NCBI GenBank assembly: GCA_027704905.1
Contig: CM051013.1
Location: forward strand, 15,273,754-15,337,753
Origin: Muraenolepis orangiensis
Lineage: Eukaryota > Chordata > Actinopteri > Gadiformes > Muraenolepididae
Direction: 5' to 3'
Length of the DNA: 64,000 bases
The position numbers and the translations under genes are program-made. Below, one piece after another: positions 51,953 to 64,000 of the stretch (its first letter is position 1; every line of letters begins with the position of its first letter). The notes beneath the pieces were generated by a model that worked only from the letters and a program-made list of their open reading frames with translations, searched no databases and was not told the DNA's origin.

Positions 51953-52719
51953 CGACTTCCAAAGTCCCAATCGAAAGGCAGTGCACTTTAAATTGGTTTG
52001 CATACAGTTTGCTGAATGAGATGTTCTGTAGCTTCAGTGCTTTCACGTTTTGAGATGATTAAAGGTTTCCAGTTTGATCTTCTTGATAATATCCTTAGAT
52101 TAGATTAGATTATGCTGGTTTAGAATGCGGTTTGATTCAGGAAAGGGCCACATCATGTGACTTGTTTTCCTTATGAATGTTTTTTATACGATTCATTATT
52201 GATGTACAGATCCTTTAACTATGAATGAGGAGGAGGCGTACCGGCTGTACGACAACTCCTCTTGCATTAAAGAAAGTGGACACTGGACAATGCAAATATA
52301 CGATCTGAAATATCATAATATATTCATAACATATCCCCATATTTCTCCTATTCGTGCAGGGGCTTGGCTATGTCGTACTTGGCTTATGTGACTCAGGGTT
52401 GAAAACGGTTTAGTTTTGCTCCAGCGCGCTGCCACTAAAGATGCATGATAAGGTCCTTATCCAGAGGATCTCGGGAGGCCAGCCTATTGTCCTTTGGTTG
52501 TCCTCAAACTACTTTGGTTGATGGGTTGAGACGAGTACTGTATGTGCGGCTCTCTCACCACTTAAACATATATGTGTAATATGATATCACTGTAATTGAA
52601 ATGGACGCACGTGGGTAAAGTGCGCAGGTATCCCATCCAGGTCTTGATTGGATTGTCAAGAAACATGAAACCACAAGGTCTTCAAGGGCGACATATATCG
52701 CATTAGAGGGTGAAGCAGG
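51953..52719. other. Unique DNA, no gene recognised
   Basis: Short TTAGA repeat at about 52095-52110. Nothing else supported. Confidence 0.45.
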
Positions 52720-52818
52720 CAGAGAGAGAGAGGGAGAGAGACAGACAGACAGAGAGACAGACAGAGAGAAAGAGAGAGAAATTGGAAAGGAAGAGAGACC
52801 ACGATGGGAGGGGGGATA

Positions 52819-52891
<73 letters not shown>

Positions 52892-52955
52892 GGGGGAACA
52901 GAAAGACAGAGAGATTGAGAATTAAGGAGGGGAGAAAATAAGGGAGGGAGAAAGG

Positions 52956-52993
<38 letters not shown>

Positions 52994-52998
52994 CAGGG
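52720..52998. repeat. Compound purine tract: (GA)n, G-run, (GA)n
   Basis: GA/GACA units, a pure GA core (52820-52880), a G-run of about 18, then a further GA block. Confidence 0.95.
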
Positions 52999-55020
52999 AG
53001 GAAAAGGGGAGAGCACATACAGTATCTGTATTTCCAGAGAGGAGAAGGTACCTCATTTCCTTCTGGCTAAAAAAGACACAAAAGGATGAATTGCCACGGT
53101 GGGCTCTGGGGCCCTGCATGTCAAATGGACCATGAAAGTCGCTCGATTCAGATCAAAGTGCGTACAGCGCCGGGCGTTCGATAGTCTCAGTGCATTAGAA
53201 GTGTCACGAGGGGGCGTCCGGCTCCCTCGCTCTGCTCTCCCCCTGGCCTCTCTTACTGGTCCTCACACACTTCCCTGTGCGCTGTGGAGTCAAACCGCAT
53301 TTATATAGATATAGATATATTATATTTATAGATATATGAATGCATGGAGAAGCATTGATTTGTCTTTGGGCCGTCCTGCCTCGTCCTGACCAGTATTTGT
53401 TTCCGTGCTTATTTATTGGGTTTATTGAGTTGTGCCGAGTCACAGCCGTTCTCCTGTCCTTCAGACTCTAGTCTACTGGATACATTTAGACTGTAGTCTC
53501 CTGGAGGTCACGGCTTTTTAGACGTCATGGACTCAAGACAAGTCATCGTCATCGGTGAAACGCGCTCCTTCAGCCGGGGAGCCCTATTGTAATGGAGATG
53601 CGAATCCCTGCAGCGCTGGGCTGACGCCCCGAGTCAAACTGAGTCAAGTCAAGCCACCAGATGCATATGAAGAAAGGCCATGTGTGGAGTGACCCAGTCG
53701 AAAAAATCTTCGTCTTCATACGGTAAAAAGGCATATCATATACATTGCATTTGTGGGACATATTTATGCATAATATAGATACATGCATATGAATTATCAT
53801 CATACACGCAAAAAAAAAGGAGATTCAGATGGACAGTTCAAATATTAATTTAGCAAGGTAACATTTGCATTCGTGAAGCCTCAATGCAGAAATTTAAATC
53901 GACGATCAAGGAACTTGTTTAGCAGTTCTGCTTTCCATAAAAATACACGAGGCATTGGAGAATATTTTCAGCTGGGCAGTGTATTAATGTTTTATTGCAC
54001 TGAACCAAAATAAATCACATTACATCTCTAAAGGGTCCAATTTCCTCTTTGCTATATGTGTGAGACGCTGGAATAACGGACTTAACCAATTTTTGTTTCT
54101 AAATAGTTATGTAAGATGTGAAGGGAGGTTGGGCACAGTCTAATGAAAGGAATAGCAGAAAGGAAATGTGTCAAAAGTGCCTTGCATACCATTAGATGTT
54201 CGAGGCTTCATAGTCTATGGTCTGTTTTACAACCTAGTGTAGTTTTATTCCTTATTCCTTTTGGGTAGGAGTCAAACACAGATGTAGATGTCTCACCATG
54301 CTACACAAGTGTCCCTCTTAACAGTCGTATTAGAGGGCAACGTTCCAAATGCCAATAACAAGTTTTAAGAGGCATTTAAATGGCTAATTTATTTGGGAAA
54401 TGTGTGGCGACTAGCTAAAATATGTCAGACTTTCATCGCAACGGAGGTTCAGTCTTATTTCCCGCGGCCCGCGACGTTCAAGGAATTAAAAGATACAGCC
54501 CGACCCAATTGATTAACGGCGGATCATTTTACCCAGCATGCACAGTGGCAGGGCTCTCCTGATGTATGTCCTCTAATTAGAAACAGCCATCTAACGAGCC
54601 TCGTTTGGGCTCGGAAAACTAATAAGGGCAAATGTTCCACAGAGGTGAGACCATCTGGCACTTACACAAGTTACCACACAGGCAGAATGTCCTCTGAGTG
54701 TTCCTCGGGGCTTGGGCCAGAGGGGTGGCCTGGGGGGGTGCTTCCCGAAGAGGGGAAGAAAATGCATAAAGTTTTCATTAGGTCGCATGCGCCCGACCCG
54801 CCACCCTCTACCATCGGTTGATGAAAACAGATCAGAGTGTGTGTGTGTGTAAGGGGGGGGGGGGGGGGGGGTCAGGTCATGAGGAACAGTGCCTAATGGG
54901 AGAGTTGTTGTGACACGTCTTTAGCTGAAGCAGCGCGTGAAGTGGAGTCCCTCGCAGGTTAACCACTGCCACCATCACCACCCACCCACCATGAGACTGG
55001 ACACTGACATCCTGTCATAC
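52999..55020. other. Unique DNA, possible conserved non-coding segment
   Basis: No gene was recognised. 54430-54640 is repeat-free, with homeodomain-type core words (TTGATTAAC, CTAATTAGA) and looks like vertebrate conserved non-coding sequence. That is a pattern impression only. G-run at 54857-54872. Confidence 0.35.
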
Positions 55021-55442
<422 letters not shown>

Positions 55443-56033
55443 AGCTGAGCCTGTCCGCTAACACTAGCCGTTGCCATGGCGACTGCTTTCACAGCACACA
55501 GCACGGATGGATGGAACAAAAAAAGATCTTTTTTTTTCTTCCTTATTTTCTGGACGTGACTAACCACTTCTAGCATCTGCATCTCGTGTTCGTGTGCGCA
55601 CTATCCAACAACACTGTTGCATTCCTCTGTATCAGACGGGGGGAGAGAGAGTTGTGCTCGGTGGTGCACAACAACGAAGGCAGACCAATGTAGCACAACA
55701 ACGCTGCTTGGCTGTCACACGCCCCCCCTTCCCCATTCCCCCCCCCCCCCACCCTAACTGAGATTAGCGTTTTTATTAATTACCGTATCAGCATCCAATT
55801 CTACATCCACAGCAAGATGTTGGGGCCAAGACGCCACCGTGAACGAGCTGATACTGCACACTCTGCAGCCCCGGCGCCACAACGCTCTGAGCTCCTCCAG
55901 CCTCCTCCAGATACCCTCTGACACCGCAGCCTCCTCCTCTTTACTTTAGTTTACTTTAGCACCCCTACAGTATGGATCCATACGTCAGTACGATGAATAG
56001 TGTCCTGTGAAGTGTTGAAGCATAACGATCTTT
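55443..56033. other. Unique DNA, no gene recognised
   Basis: C-runs at 55724-55731 and 55738-55751. No supported feature. Confidence 0.45.
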
Positions 56034-56262
56034 ACGATGAGGACAGAGAGGTAATTTAGTGGTTAGTGAATACAGAGACAGGCCAGTTAGAAGCAGGTAG
56101 GGTGAATACAATGACAGGTCATTTAGGAGCAGGTTAGGGTTAGACAGTGGATACAGAGACAGGTTATTCAGGAGGCGGTAGGTGTTAGACAGTGAATACA
56201 AAGACAGTTCATTAAGGAGCATGCATGGGTTAGACAGTGAATACAGAGACAGGTCATTGTGG
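56034..56262. repeat. ~45-bp minisatellite, ~5 diverged units
   Basis: GAATACAGAGACAGG recurs about every 45 bp (near 56066, 56103, 56149, 56194 and 56239), followed by TCATT.AGGAGCAGGTAGGGTT. The unit length is a multiple of three, so the minus strand stays open and gives a false 143-codon frame with an LLLNDLSLYSLSN repeat. Confidence 0.88.
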
Positions 56263-56998
56263 GTGGGGCATGAGGCATTTTCTATTGATTGTTTATAGTA
56301 GAGATAGAATGGCGACAGTAGTGGATCAACCCAGGGTCTTAGCACGCTGGCCAATGTGATATTCATGTGTTCTGTTACCGTGTTTTCTCTGCTCATTTTG
56401 AATCGTTAGAATTTGCATCAGTTAATGGGTTGCATACTCTCGATACTACATGAAGATATACTACTTGTTTCATTTTAACAAATTCTACATTTGGGTTTTG
56501 TGTCTCGGATTAAACTCATCTCTCAAAATACCAAACTAAAGTGTAACCGGCCAATGTTGTACTTCTTTGCTTCATTTCAAGCAACACAAATACAAACGGC
56601 AATCAATCGTCTGGTCAGGAGTCTCCGGAAAGTTCTTTGTTTTGTCCTCCCCTATACCTTATACGCTCCCCCCTTATCTCTCCTGTTAATTGCTTTGGTA
56701 ACAATTTCATTCAGAGCGCAAGTGGCAGAAATAAATGTGGAAGCACTTTTTCAACAGGGGGGCTTTGTCATGCGCTACGCCAATGGAATTCAGTTTTTTC
56801 TATTTTTCTTTTAGAGAGTGGGAGAGATAACTACAGTGACTGTTTAGTCTTGTCAAATCTCTCGGCCCGGTGGATTTATTGTTGTTGCTTTAATTGGGTG
56901 ACTCTTGTCAATTCCCTTCCTGTCTTCGGCGAGAGGTGCCACTCAGGACTTCTGTGTGGGCAATTGGGCCTCTGGTCTTACACTTGTGATTACCATGC
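56263..56998. other. Unique DNA, no gene recognised
   Basis: No domains, splice pattern or RNA signal found. Confidence 0.4.
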
Positions 56999-57009
56999 TT
57001 GTCAGGGCC

Positions 57010-57425
57010 AGAGTGGGATGCCTTTGAGTTCCATGCTTGTGAGCTCCATGGTTGTTGGTTTCATGCTTGTGAGATCCATGCTTTTGAGCTCCATGCTTGT
57101 GAAGCCCATGCTTGTGGTTTCCATACTTGTAAGTTACATCGTTGTGAGCTCCACGCTTGTGAGTTCAAGGCTTCTGAGTTCCAAACTTGTGAGTTCAATG
57201 CTTGTAGGTTCCATGCTTGTGAGGACCATGCTTGTTGGTGTCATGCTTCTGAGTTCCATGTTTGTGAGGACCTTGTTGGTTCCATGCTTGTGAGTTCCAT
57301 GCTTATGGTTCTTATGGTACATCGTTGTGAGCTCCACGCTTGTCTTCTGACGCAAGGCTTCTGACTTCCTTGCCTGTGAGCTCCATGCTTATGGTTTCCA
57401 TACTTGTGAGGACCATGCTTGTGAG
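57010..57425. repeat. 15-bp minisatellite, ~27 diverged units
   Basis: The consensus is close to GAGTTCCATGCTTGT. The period is a multiple of three, so several frames on both strands stay open and encode diverged pentapeptides (for example ACEFH). Units are strongly diverged, with no sign of third-position bias, so I treat it as non-coding. Confidence 0.92.
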
Positions 57426-57565
57426 GATGGTCCTCCATTTCCCCCTGGTTAGAGCAACTCACATGTTGGACATGAAAACAAAATGACGACAGTTAGGAGC
57501 CGTTGAATATCCAGTGTAATTGTTTTTTGCCCAGGTCTTCACAAAGTACTACATTTCCCACGTGT

Positions 57566-57655
57566 CCCTATGTTGACATCTCATAATGATGGGACGTGTC
57601 CCTATGTTGACATCTCATAATGATGGGACGTGTCCCTATAGTGACATCTACGATG
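57566..57655. repeat. 34-bp tandem repeat, ~2.6 units
   Basis: Units begin ACGTGTCCCTATGTTGACAT. The third is partial and diverged. Confidence 0.93.
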
Positions 57656-58077
57656 GCTCAGTCCCAATTAAACGCTGAGTCCATCTTTACTGCCCGGGTG
57701 TGGCTACACGTGTTGACAAATAAAGGCTGGTCTCTTCAATAATTGTTTATCTGGTTTGCCATTGACGCTGCAAAGCAGTTTTATTTTATTTTACTTGCAT
57801 TCAAATGTTAATTAAATAAGCCAGGGCTATTAATTGCAGTGTTATGGTAAATGTAAATAGTAACTGGTAATGGCTGTTTTGCAACCCATGTAAACGTACT
57901 GCAAAATCAATGATACAACTGGCCATGCAATATAAATAAAGGAAGCTAACTGTGGCTCTGTGTTCAAATCAAACCTTTCTTTATGTGTCTTTATTGACCT
58001 GAAAGCCCTTCCTCCAAAATGTTTAACGGCTTTGTTGGCACTTAACTGATGCGCCATGATAAAGGGATAGTACTTCA
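57656..58077. other. Unique DNA, no gene recognised
   Basis: No supported feature. Confidence 0.5.
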
Positions 58078-58820
<743 letters not shown>

Positions 58821-59223
58821 GAATAGGCTCATCCTATGACACGCAGACAGAATGCCTATTGTGCTCGGTGGCAGATTGGACCCTGTTCTAATGGCGCCGG
58901 AGGGTCCCCAAGTGATCGTGGGTATAATCAATGCAAGCCTCCCAGATGTGAGAAGAGCCAGAGTGTGCCTCTAATGGCTGGGCCAATGAGCTGTGATACA
59001 GGCACCCTGCCTCCCCCATCCTCCCCCCCCCCCCCCCACCCCCCCCCTCTGTATTAGCCTTTCGAATATATCAGAGTGTGTTCCTTCCCTCGCTGTTGGA
59101 GTTTAGGTTCCTTTCTGTAAGGAAAGTTTCTGGAAGGAAAGTTTATGTCAGGAAAGTGGCAAATGTACTATTAAAAATCTATGTGAAAAAGCTGAGTGTC
59201 CGACACATTTCTGTGTGTGCGCT

Positions 59224-59224
<1 letters not shown>
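58821..59224. other. Unique DNA with poly-C run
   Basis: 58850-58990 is repeat-free and could be conserved non-coding DNA. C-run at 59022-59047. No gene seen. Confidence 0.4.
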
Positions 59225-59254
<30 letters not shown>

Positions 59255-59281
59255 TGTGTGTGTGTGTGTGAGAGTGAGTGT
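59225..59281. repeat. (GT)n microsatellite
   Basis: GT array with one GGTGTG interruption. Confidence 0.93.
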
Positions 59282-59456
59282 GTGAACGCGTGGGCGTGGG
59301 TGTTTTCAGCCTATAGAACAGCACTATTATGTGTTGCTAGTGAATAAATATCATCTGATGAATATTGAACGATGGAATGAATATTTCATTGAGTTTCTCC
59401 TTTCATTTTGTGGATTAGGATTTCTTTCTAGGATTACTATTTGGCTTGTGTCTCAG

Positions 59457-59548
59457 ACACACACACGCACAAACACACACACACGCACGCACGCACACAC
59501 ACACACGCACACACAGCACACACACACACACACACCACACACACACAC
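59457..59548. repeat. Imperfect (CA)n microsatellite
   Basis: CA with CACGCA and CACCACA variants. Confidence 0.93.
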
Positions 59549-59712
59549 ATTGTCACACAGTGAAAACGGCAGCTCAGATCACAGTAGCACAGTTGTGGTT
59601 AAACCCATACCTTTATTGTCATACTCTTAAAGGATTATGCCAATTGTATCCGTTAGCAACCTTTACAAACACACTTGAGACGCCTAAACAGCATCTCGCT
59701 CAGGCGGGGGGT

Positions 59713-59729
59713 GAACACACACACACACA

Positions 59730-59770
<41 letters not shown>

Positions 59771-59781
59771 ACACACACACA

Positions 59782-59823
<42 letters not shown>

Positions 59824-59886
59824 TGAAGTGTTGTGTTTACTCTCACGAGTGTTATATATATAAATAGATATATATACCAATCAATA

Positions 59887-59944
<58 letters not shown>
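59713..59944. repeat. Opposed (CA)n and (GT)n arrays
   Basis: CA (59713-59822) with CACCACA breaks, then GT (59889-59944), 66 bp apart. Confidence 0.94.
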
Positions 59945-59946
<2 letters not shown>

Positions 59947-60839
59947 GTTTTCCTGGGCTTTGGTTTACATAATGAGACATTATGTAGGACATGGGCTGCC
60001 AGGAGCTCTTCTTCATCTTCTTCTCTCTCTCTCTCTGCACAGCTCTTCCCAGTGAATGAAGGGGATCTATTTCAGGAAGTAGGTTAGTGGTGAGGGGCAG
60101 CGGCTTGATTCACAGAATCGACTTCTACGCGTTGGGATGTTTGCTATTGTTATTTCACGACCTTTTTATTGTTATATGCTATTGTTATTTCATCCATTGT
60201 CGCGATTCAGCCACAGGCACGGGTGTGTCATCGCGCGGTGCAGCGGGTTCGATCGGGTGGCGGGTTTTGCGTTCAGTACGTTTAATATTTCAAACATGTG
60301 GCCAATATGTCTTGTTTTATTGATACATTTTTTGTTATTTTTGTGCACCGTTTTATTTCCATCCCCGTGGGTAGCCCTGTCAGTGTTTTTGATGTGGGCG
60401 CCTGCAAAGCCGTGGGCTTCACGATTTTACAGTTTGAGGAACACAAATAGTCATTCGGAAAAAAAACAAAATTGTTTAGCTAGATAGCACCGCTGACAAC
60501 CGCCAACAGCAACAATATATAAACACGACTGGTTAGCCTCAGATTATAGCGCTATTATTGGTTTACCTAAACCAAGTAACACCCGTATTAAAAGGTCGCC
60601 GCGAAAAGACGAGAGTAGAGGCAGCCGCCGTGGATGATTTGACTTTGCTTTATTTGCCTCCCGACGAATACCAGCGCCTTCAGAGCTGGGTGAATTCACC
60701 TCCATTGTTCCTAACGTGCCGCTAAAGTATTGTGCTGGACTTGTCCTTCAAATCCACTCCGCAGGGTTTTATAAAGTCTTTAAATGGCTCCCCCAGAACG
60801 GAAGACCGGAGCTGATTTACATCTCATAACGTCCTCACC
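59945..60839. other. Unique DNA, no gene recognised
   Basis: A ~65-codon stop-free stretch on the plus strand near 60531-60727 (with VDDLTLLYLPPDEYQRLQ) lacks a good start or splice sites. I note it without a call. Confidence 0.35.
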
Positions 60840-60945
60840 TCACACACACTCACACGCTCCACACACTCACACGCGCACACACACTCACACACTCACACGC
60901 GCACACACACTCACACACTCACACACCCCCCCCCCCCCCCACCGC
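60840..60945. repeat. Imperfect (CA)n with CACACTCA units, then poly-C
   Basis: CACACTCACAC and CGCGCACACACA units repeat, and a C-run follows at about 60926-60940. Confidence 0.92.
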
Positions 60946-61014
60946 CACACCATAATGAACACCAAATCATAGAACAGATGAAAAACGCTCGCCAAGCTAC
61001 TGAGGTGGCCTGTC

Positions 61015-61130
<116 letters not shown>

Positions 61131-61227
61131 TTTGTGTGTTTCTGTGTGTCTGTGTGTGTGTCAATGTGTTTGATCTGCATCTGTGTGCGTCTGCGTGTGC
61201 AAGCCTGCATGAAGGCGGGGTCCAGGT

Positions 61228-61446
<219 letters not shown>

Positions 61447-61616
61447 TTCAACATGAAAGGGGCAGCCTGCGGTGTTAGGCCACCGCTAACCATCCGTCTC
61501 CGCCGCACCGTCGTCTGATTACAGCTTGAGCTCCAATCACAACGTGTCGCTTTAAATCAGGACGGATAGAGATTATTTGAAGTGGCGAATCACAGCTCGC
61601 GTGGGCGGCCACCACG

Positions 61617-61672
61617 AGTAGGGTAGAGGGGGGGGGGAGGGAGGGGAGGGGGTGGGGAGGGAGGGGGGGGAA
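61617..61672. repeat. G/A-rich tract
   Basis: G-runs separated by A or T, with G-quadruplex-type spacing. Confidence 0.85.
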
Positions 61673-62979
61673 GCCCTTCTGAAGGCTGATTTTCCAGCGT
61701 GTTCCTGGGTGCTTCTGGTGGTAACATCGAGGGGCAGCCAAAGAGGAGGGTGTCTGGCTGCTTCACTGCCAAAATGTGTCCAGTGTGGTGGCGCTGGTTG
61801 TTGTAGCCCAGGACTTGAATAAAGCCATTCCAAGTGGCTCATTGGAGACCACTTGTTTTTTTGTGTTTTTCAACCCGCTGATGAGCGGCTCTGGGTTAGG
61901 GTGTACAGGTGGCCTGCGGACATTGGCATTCGAAAAAGTAGGACTTTTAGATTTATGCTAACCACTAGTCTGTACTGCCCCACCTGTAAATGCAATCAAA
62001 CTTTTATGAAACCCCATTCCTCTGCCGCCTCGCGTAAACGCCACCTGGAAATCCCATGAGCTCAATGGAATGAATGAATGAGAATGAATGGGGGTTTCGC
62101 TTTCTTTCAATTCACATTGATTTCCACCAATCGTGTCGCTGGGGGCAGGGCTCTGTAAGTGCCTAATTGGCTGACAGCGAACACAAACTCAAACAAGCAG
62201 TAGTAAAAGTGTCTGTTAAGTTTTCAAATCAGTATCGTCTAAACTGGCCACTATAGGAATACACTCACCGTACTAAAATCCCCTTCTGAAAGCTCCAACA
62301 GCTCGCCTTACTGAGTTTATTTTTTTGGTATAATATCTATTTGGTTTCCCAATAGATAAAACAGTGCTCCCAAATCAATGCAACCAATTATCTGTAGTAT
62401 TAGCTAGTTGTGGCACATGTCAAGTGGGATCAATGTCTGAGAGTGATGGTCAGGGATGAACTGGGATTAGCAGAAGCCTTTTAGCTAATGGAAACACTTG
62501 TGTCGGGTCCCTTGACTTCGTAACTGTTGGTTGTGTGAATCATTGTTTTACTTAGTTGGGGGGGGGGGGGGTTGTGTGACAACATTGTCAGCAGAAAACA
62601 CACAGGATTCTTGTTCTGAGTCTTGTTTGCGTAACTATATTCCTCCCTTGGAAGGCCGTTACAGTTGGTTTGACCGTAATGACGTAGTGTTGAGTGATAG
62701 CAACCTTAACTTTTTAATGCAGTCATAGAATAAGCGACAATGCATAAGTATGGCAAGTGCTTGAAAAAATAGTATACCATTTCTTTCTGACAAATTTTGG
62801 TCCACTAAATTCACTAAAAGCCGCCACCTGGATAAGTGTCTGCTAAACGACTACATAGAATCAGAGTCGATTGTACTGCTGTGAAGTACAACTCTGCACG
62901 CTTGTTTGTGAGCGCTTCTTCTCATCTCCGGGGCTGAGAAGAGTCTGGCCGCCAGGTTCATCCCTTTCCCGTTATGCAT

Positions 62980-62980
<1 letters not shown>
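61673..62980. other. Unique DNA with a SINE/LINE tail scrap
   Basis: 62830-62860 ('ggataagtgtctgctaaacg') matches the common 'ggataaaagcgtctgctaaa' tail of fish SINE/LINE elements. G-run at 62559-62570. No gene seen. Confidence 0.45.

Positions 62981-63055
<75 letters not shown>
62981..63055. repeat. (CA)n microsatellite
   Basis: Perfect CA array of about 37 units. Confidence 0.96.
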
Positions 63056-63348
63056 CCCTTGACCCCCGGGCCTGGACCAGCCCTCTGGTGGCCCCTCCCT
63101 GGATGTGGATGAGGGACCACCAGGTCTGTTCCTTTCCTCCCATCCTCCTGCATGAGGAGCGCTTAGCAGGATTCATTCTGAGTGGTGGTTATTGATTTTT
63201 ATGTATTATTGTAATACAATTATTTATATTATGTATTTACTGCTGGGCAGAGTAATTGGAAGGTAAGCGGCGAAGCATGAGGAGTAAGTCAGTAGTTAGG
63301 AGCCAATGGTATTAGAGGGATGTTGTGCTTCCACCACCAGTCAGGGAC

Positions 63349-63460
63349 CCACACCATCACCATCACCACCACCACCACCACCATCACCACCACCACCACC
63401 ACCACCACCACCCCCACCACCACCACCATCACCACCACCCCCACCATCACCATCACCACC
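63349..63460. repeat. (CAC/CAT)n array, left part
   Basis: Triplet array with CCC interruptions. Its last 30 bp recur exactly at 63818-63847. Confidence 0.95.
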
Positions 63461-63817
63461 GTACTTAAATATTATTATTTTTTGGTCAACGCACTGCAAA
63501 TCACTCTTCAAATTCACTTTTCACTTTACACATGTCACTTTCAGTTGATTTATTTATTAATATATTATTCTGCCAATTTGCACTATACGTATTGTTGTGT
63601 ATTGTATATACCTACGTACTACTGTAATAATACTGTAAATTGATCTTCATTTATCAATACATTTAGATTTCATTTAACTATATTTTTGTTTATACAATTT
63701 TTATTGTTTTTTAGCTTAGGTATTAGTATTTTTTGTGTGTGCTTTTATTCCCCCTGTGTCAACTGTTGCACCTTAATTTCCCTCGGGATTAATAAAGTAA
63801 TCTGAATCTGAATCTGA
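63461..63817 (+). mobile_element. 5'-truncated Rex1-like LINE 3' UTR
   Basis: Matches the 3' UTR of the minus-strand LINE at 23395-23735 (shared 'ttttggtcaacgcactg', 'gccaatttgcactatacgta', 'taatactgtaaattg'). Here it keeps the true 3' end, 'ccctcgggattaataaag' plus three TCTGAA-type units. It sits inside a (CAC/CAT)n array with a 30-bp perfect duplication at its borders, the expected result of target-primed insertion. Confidence 0.88.
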
Positions 63818-64000
63818 ACCACCACCCCCACCATCACCATCACCACCACCACCATCACCACCACCACCACCACCACCACCACCATCACCACCACCACCAC
63901 CATCACCACCACCACCACCACCACCACCATCACCACCACCACCACCACCACCACCACCATCACCACCACCACCATCACCATCATCACCACCACCACCATC
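63818..64000. repeat. (CAC/CAT)n array, right part, running off the window
   Basis: Continuation of the same triplet array after the LINE insertion. It reaches the last base of the window. Confidence 0.95.

Noticed and set aside
55965..56396. Leu/Ser/Tyr-rich 143-codon frame with a 15-residue repeat
   Set aside because: Generated by a 45-bp minisatellite whose length is a multiple of three. Flanking parts show no coding character.
63745..63999. Val-Met-rich frame at the window end
   Set aside because: Translation of the (CAC/CAT)n array.

Overview
This is a gene-poor, repeat-choked piece of animal nuclear DNA, most likely from a teleost fish. The grounds are Rex1-type and L2/CR1-type LINE reverse transcriptases with fish-like sequence, tRNA-derived SINEs with fish-type 3' tails, two gutted Ty3/gypsy elements, and a very high load of simple repeats. 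By hand tally about 15% of the 64 kb is microsatellite or minisatellite. That density recalls cod-like fishes, where unusually dense short tandem repeats are known, but the species is only a guess. I found no complete host gene, no canonical tRNA or rRNA gene, no CRISPR array and nothing bacterial. Nearly all long open frames are translations of (CT)n, (GA)n, (GT)n or (CA)n arrays and are not genes.

Layout. 1-20 kb: long GA/CT and GT/CA arrays separated by featureless unique DNA, a 50-bp x 19 minisatellite ending in a perfect hairpin (14.47-15.42 kb), and a CT array with a higher-order repeat (18.3-18.7 kb). 20.6-25.9 kb: two nearly identical Rex1-like LINE pieces on the minus strand. The smaller (765 bp) sits between perfect-looking 322-bp direct repeats. 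26-31.9 kb: two inverted SINEs nested near a LINE tail, a small palindromic repeat with terminal inverted repeats (a second copy lies at 19.7 kb), and a 5'-truncated L2/CR1-like LINE with a 14-bp target-site duplication. 37.2-39.9 kb: a decayed Ty3/gypsy pol between two arrays of one ~22-24-bp minisatellite. 40.25-42.57 kb: a second, different Ty3/gypsy element (gag, RT, integrase, polypurine tract, probable 3' LTR) between 118-bp direct repeats that look like a splice acceptor plus exon. 43-64 kb: mostly dinucleotide arrays, a G-quadruplex-type minisatellite (50.0-50.6 kb), a third intact SINE with an 8-bp duplication (46.8 kb), a 15-bp minisatellite (57 kb), and a Rex1-like 3' end inserted in a (CAC/CAT)n array with a 30-bp duplication at the window end.

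No genes here work together as a pathway. The coherent story is mobile-element biology and repair: LINEs supply reverse transcription, SINEs ride on LINE machinery, and several retroelement fragments are sandwiched between long direct duplications, a structure that ordinary target-primed insertion does not give. An assembly error must be excluded for these. Unique DNA between repeats holds a few stretches with the look of conserved non-coding elements, but sequence alone cannot prove this.
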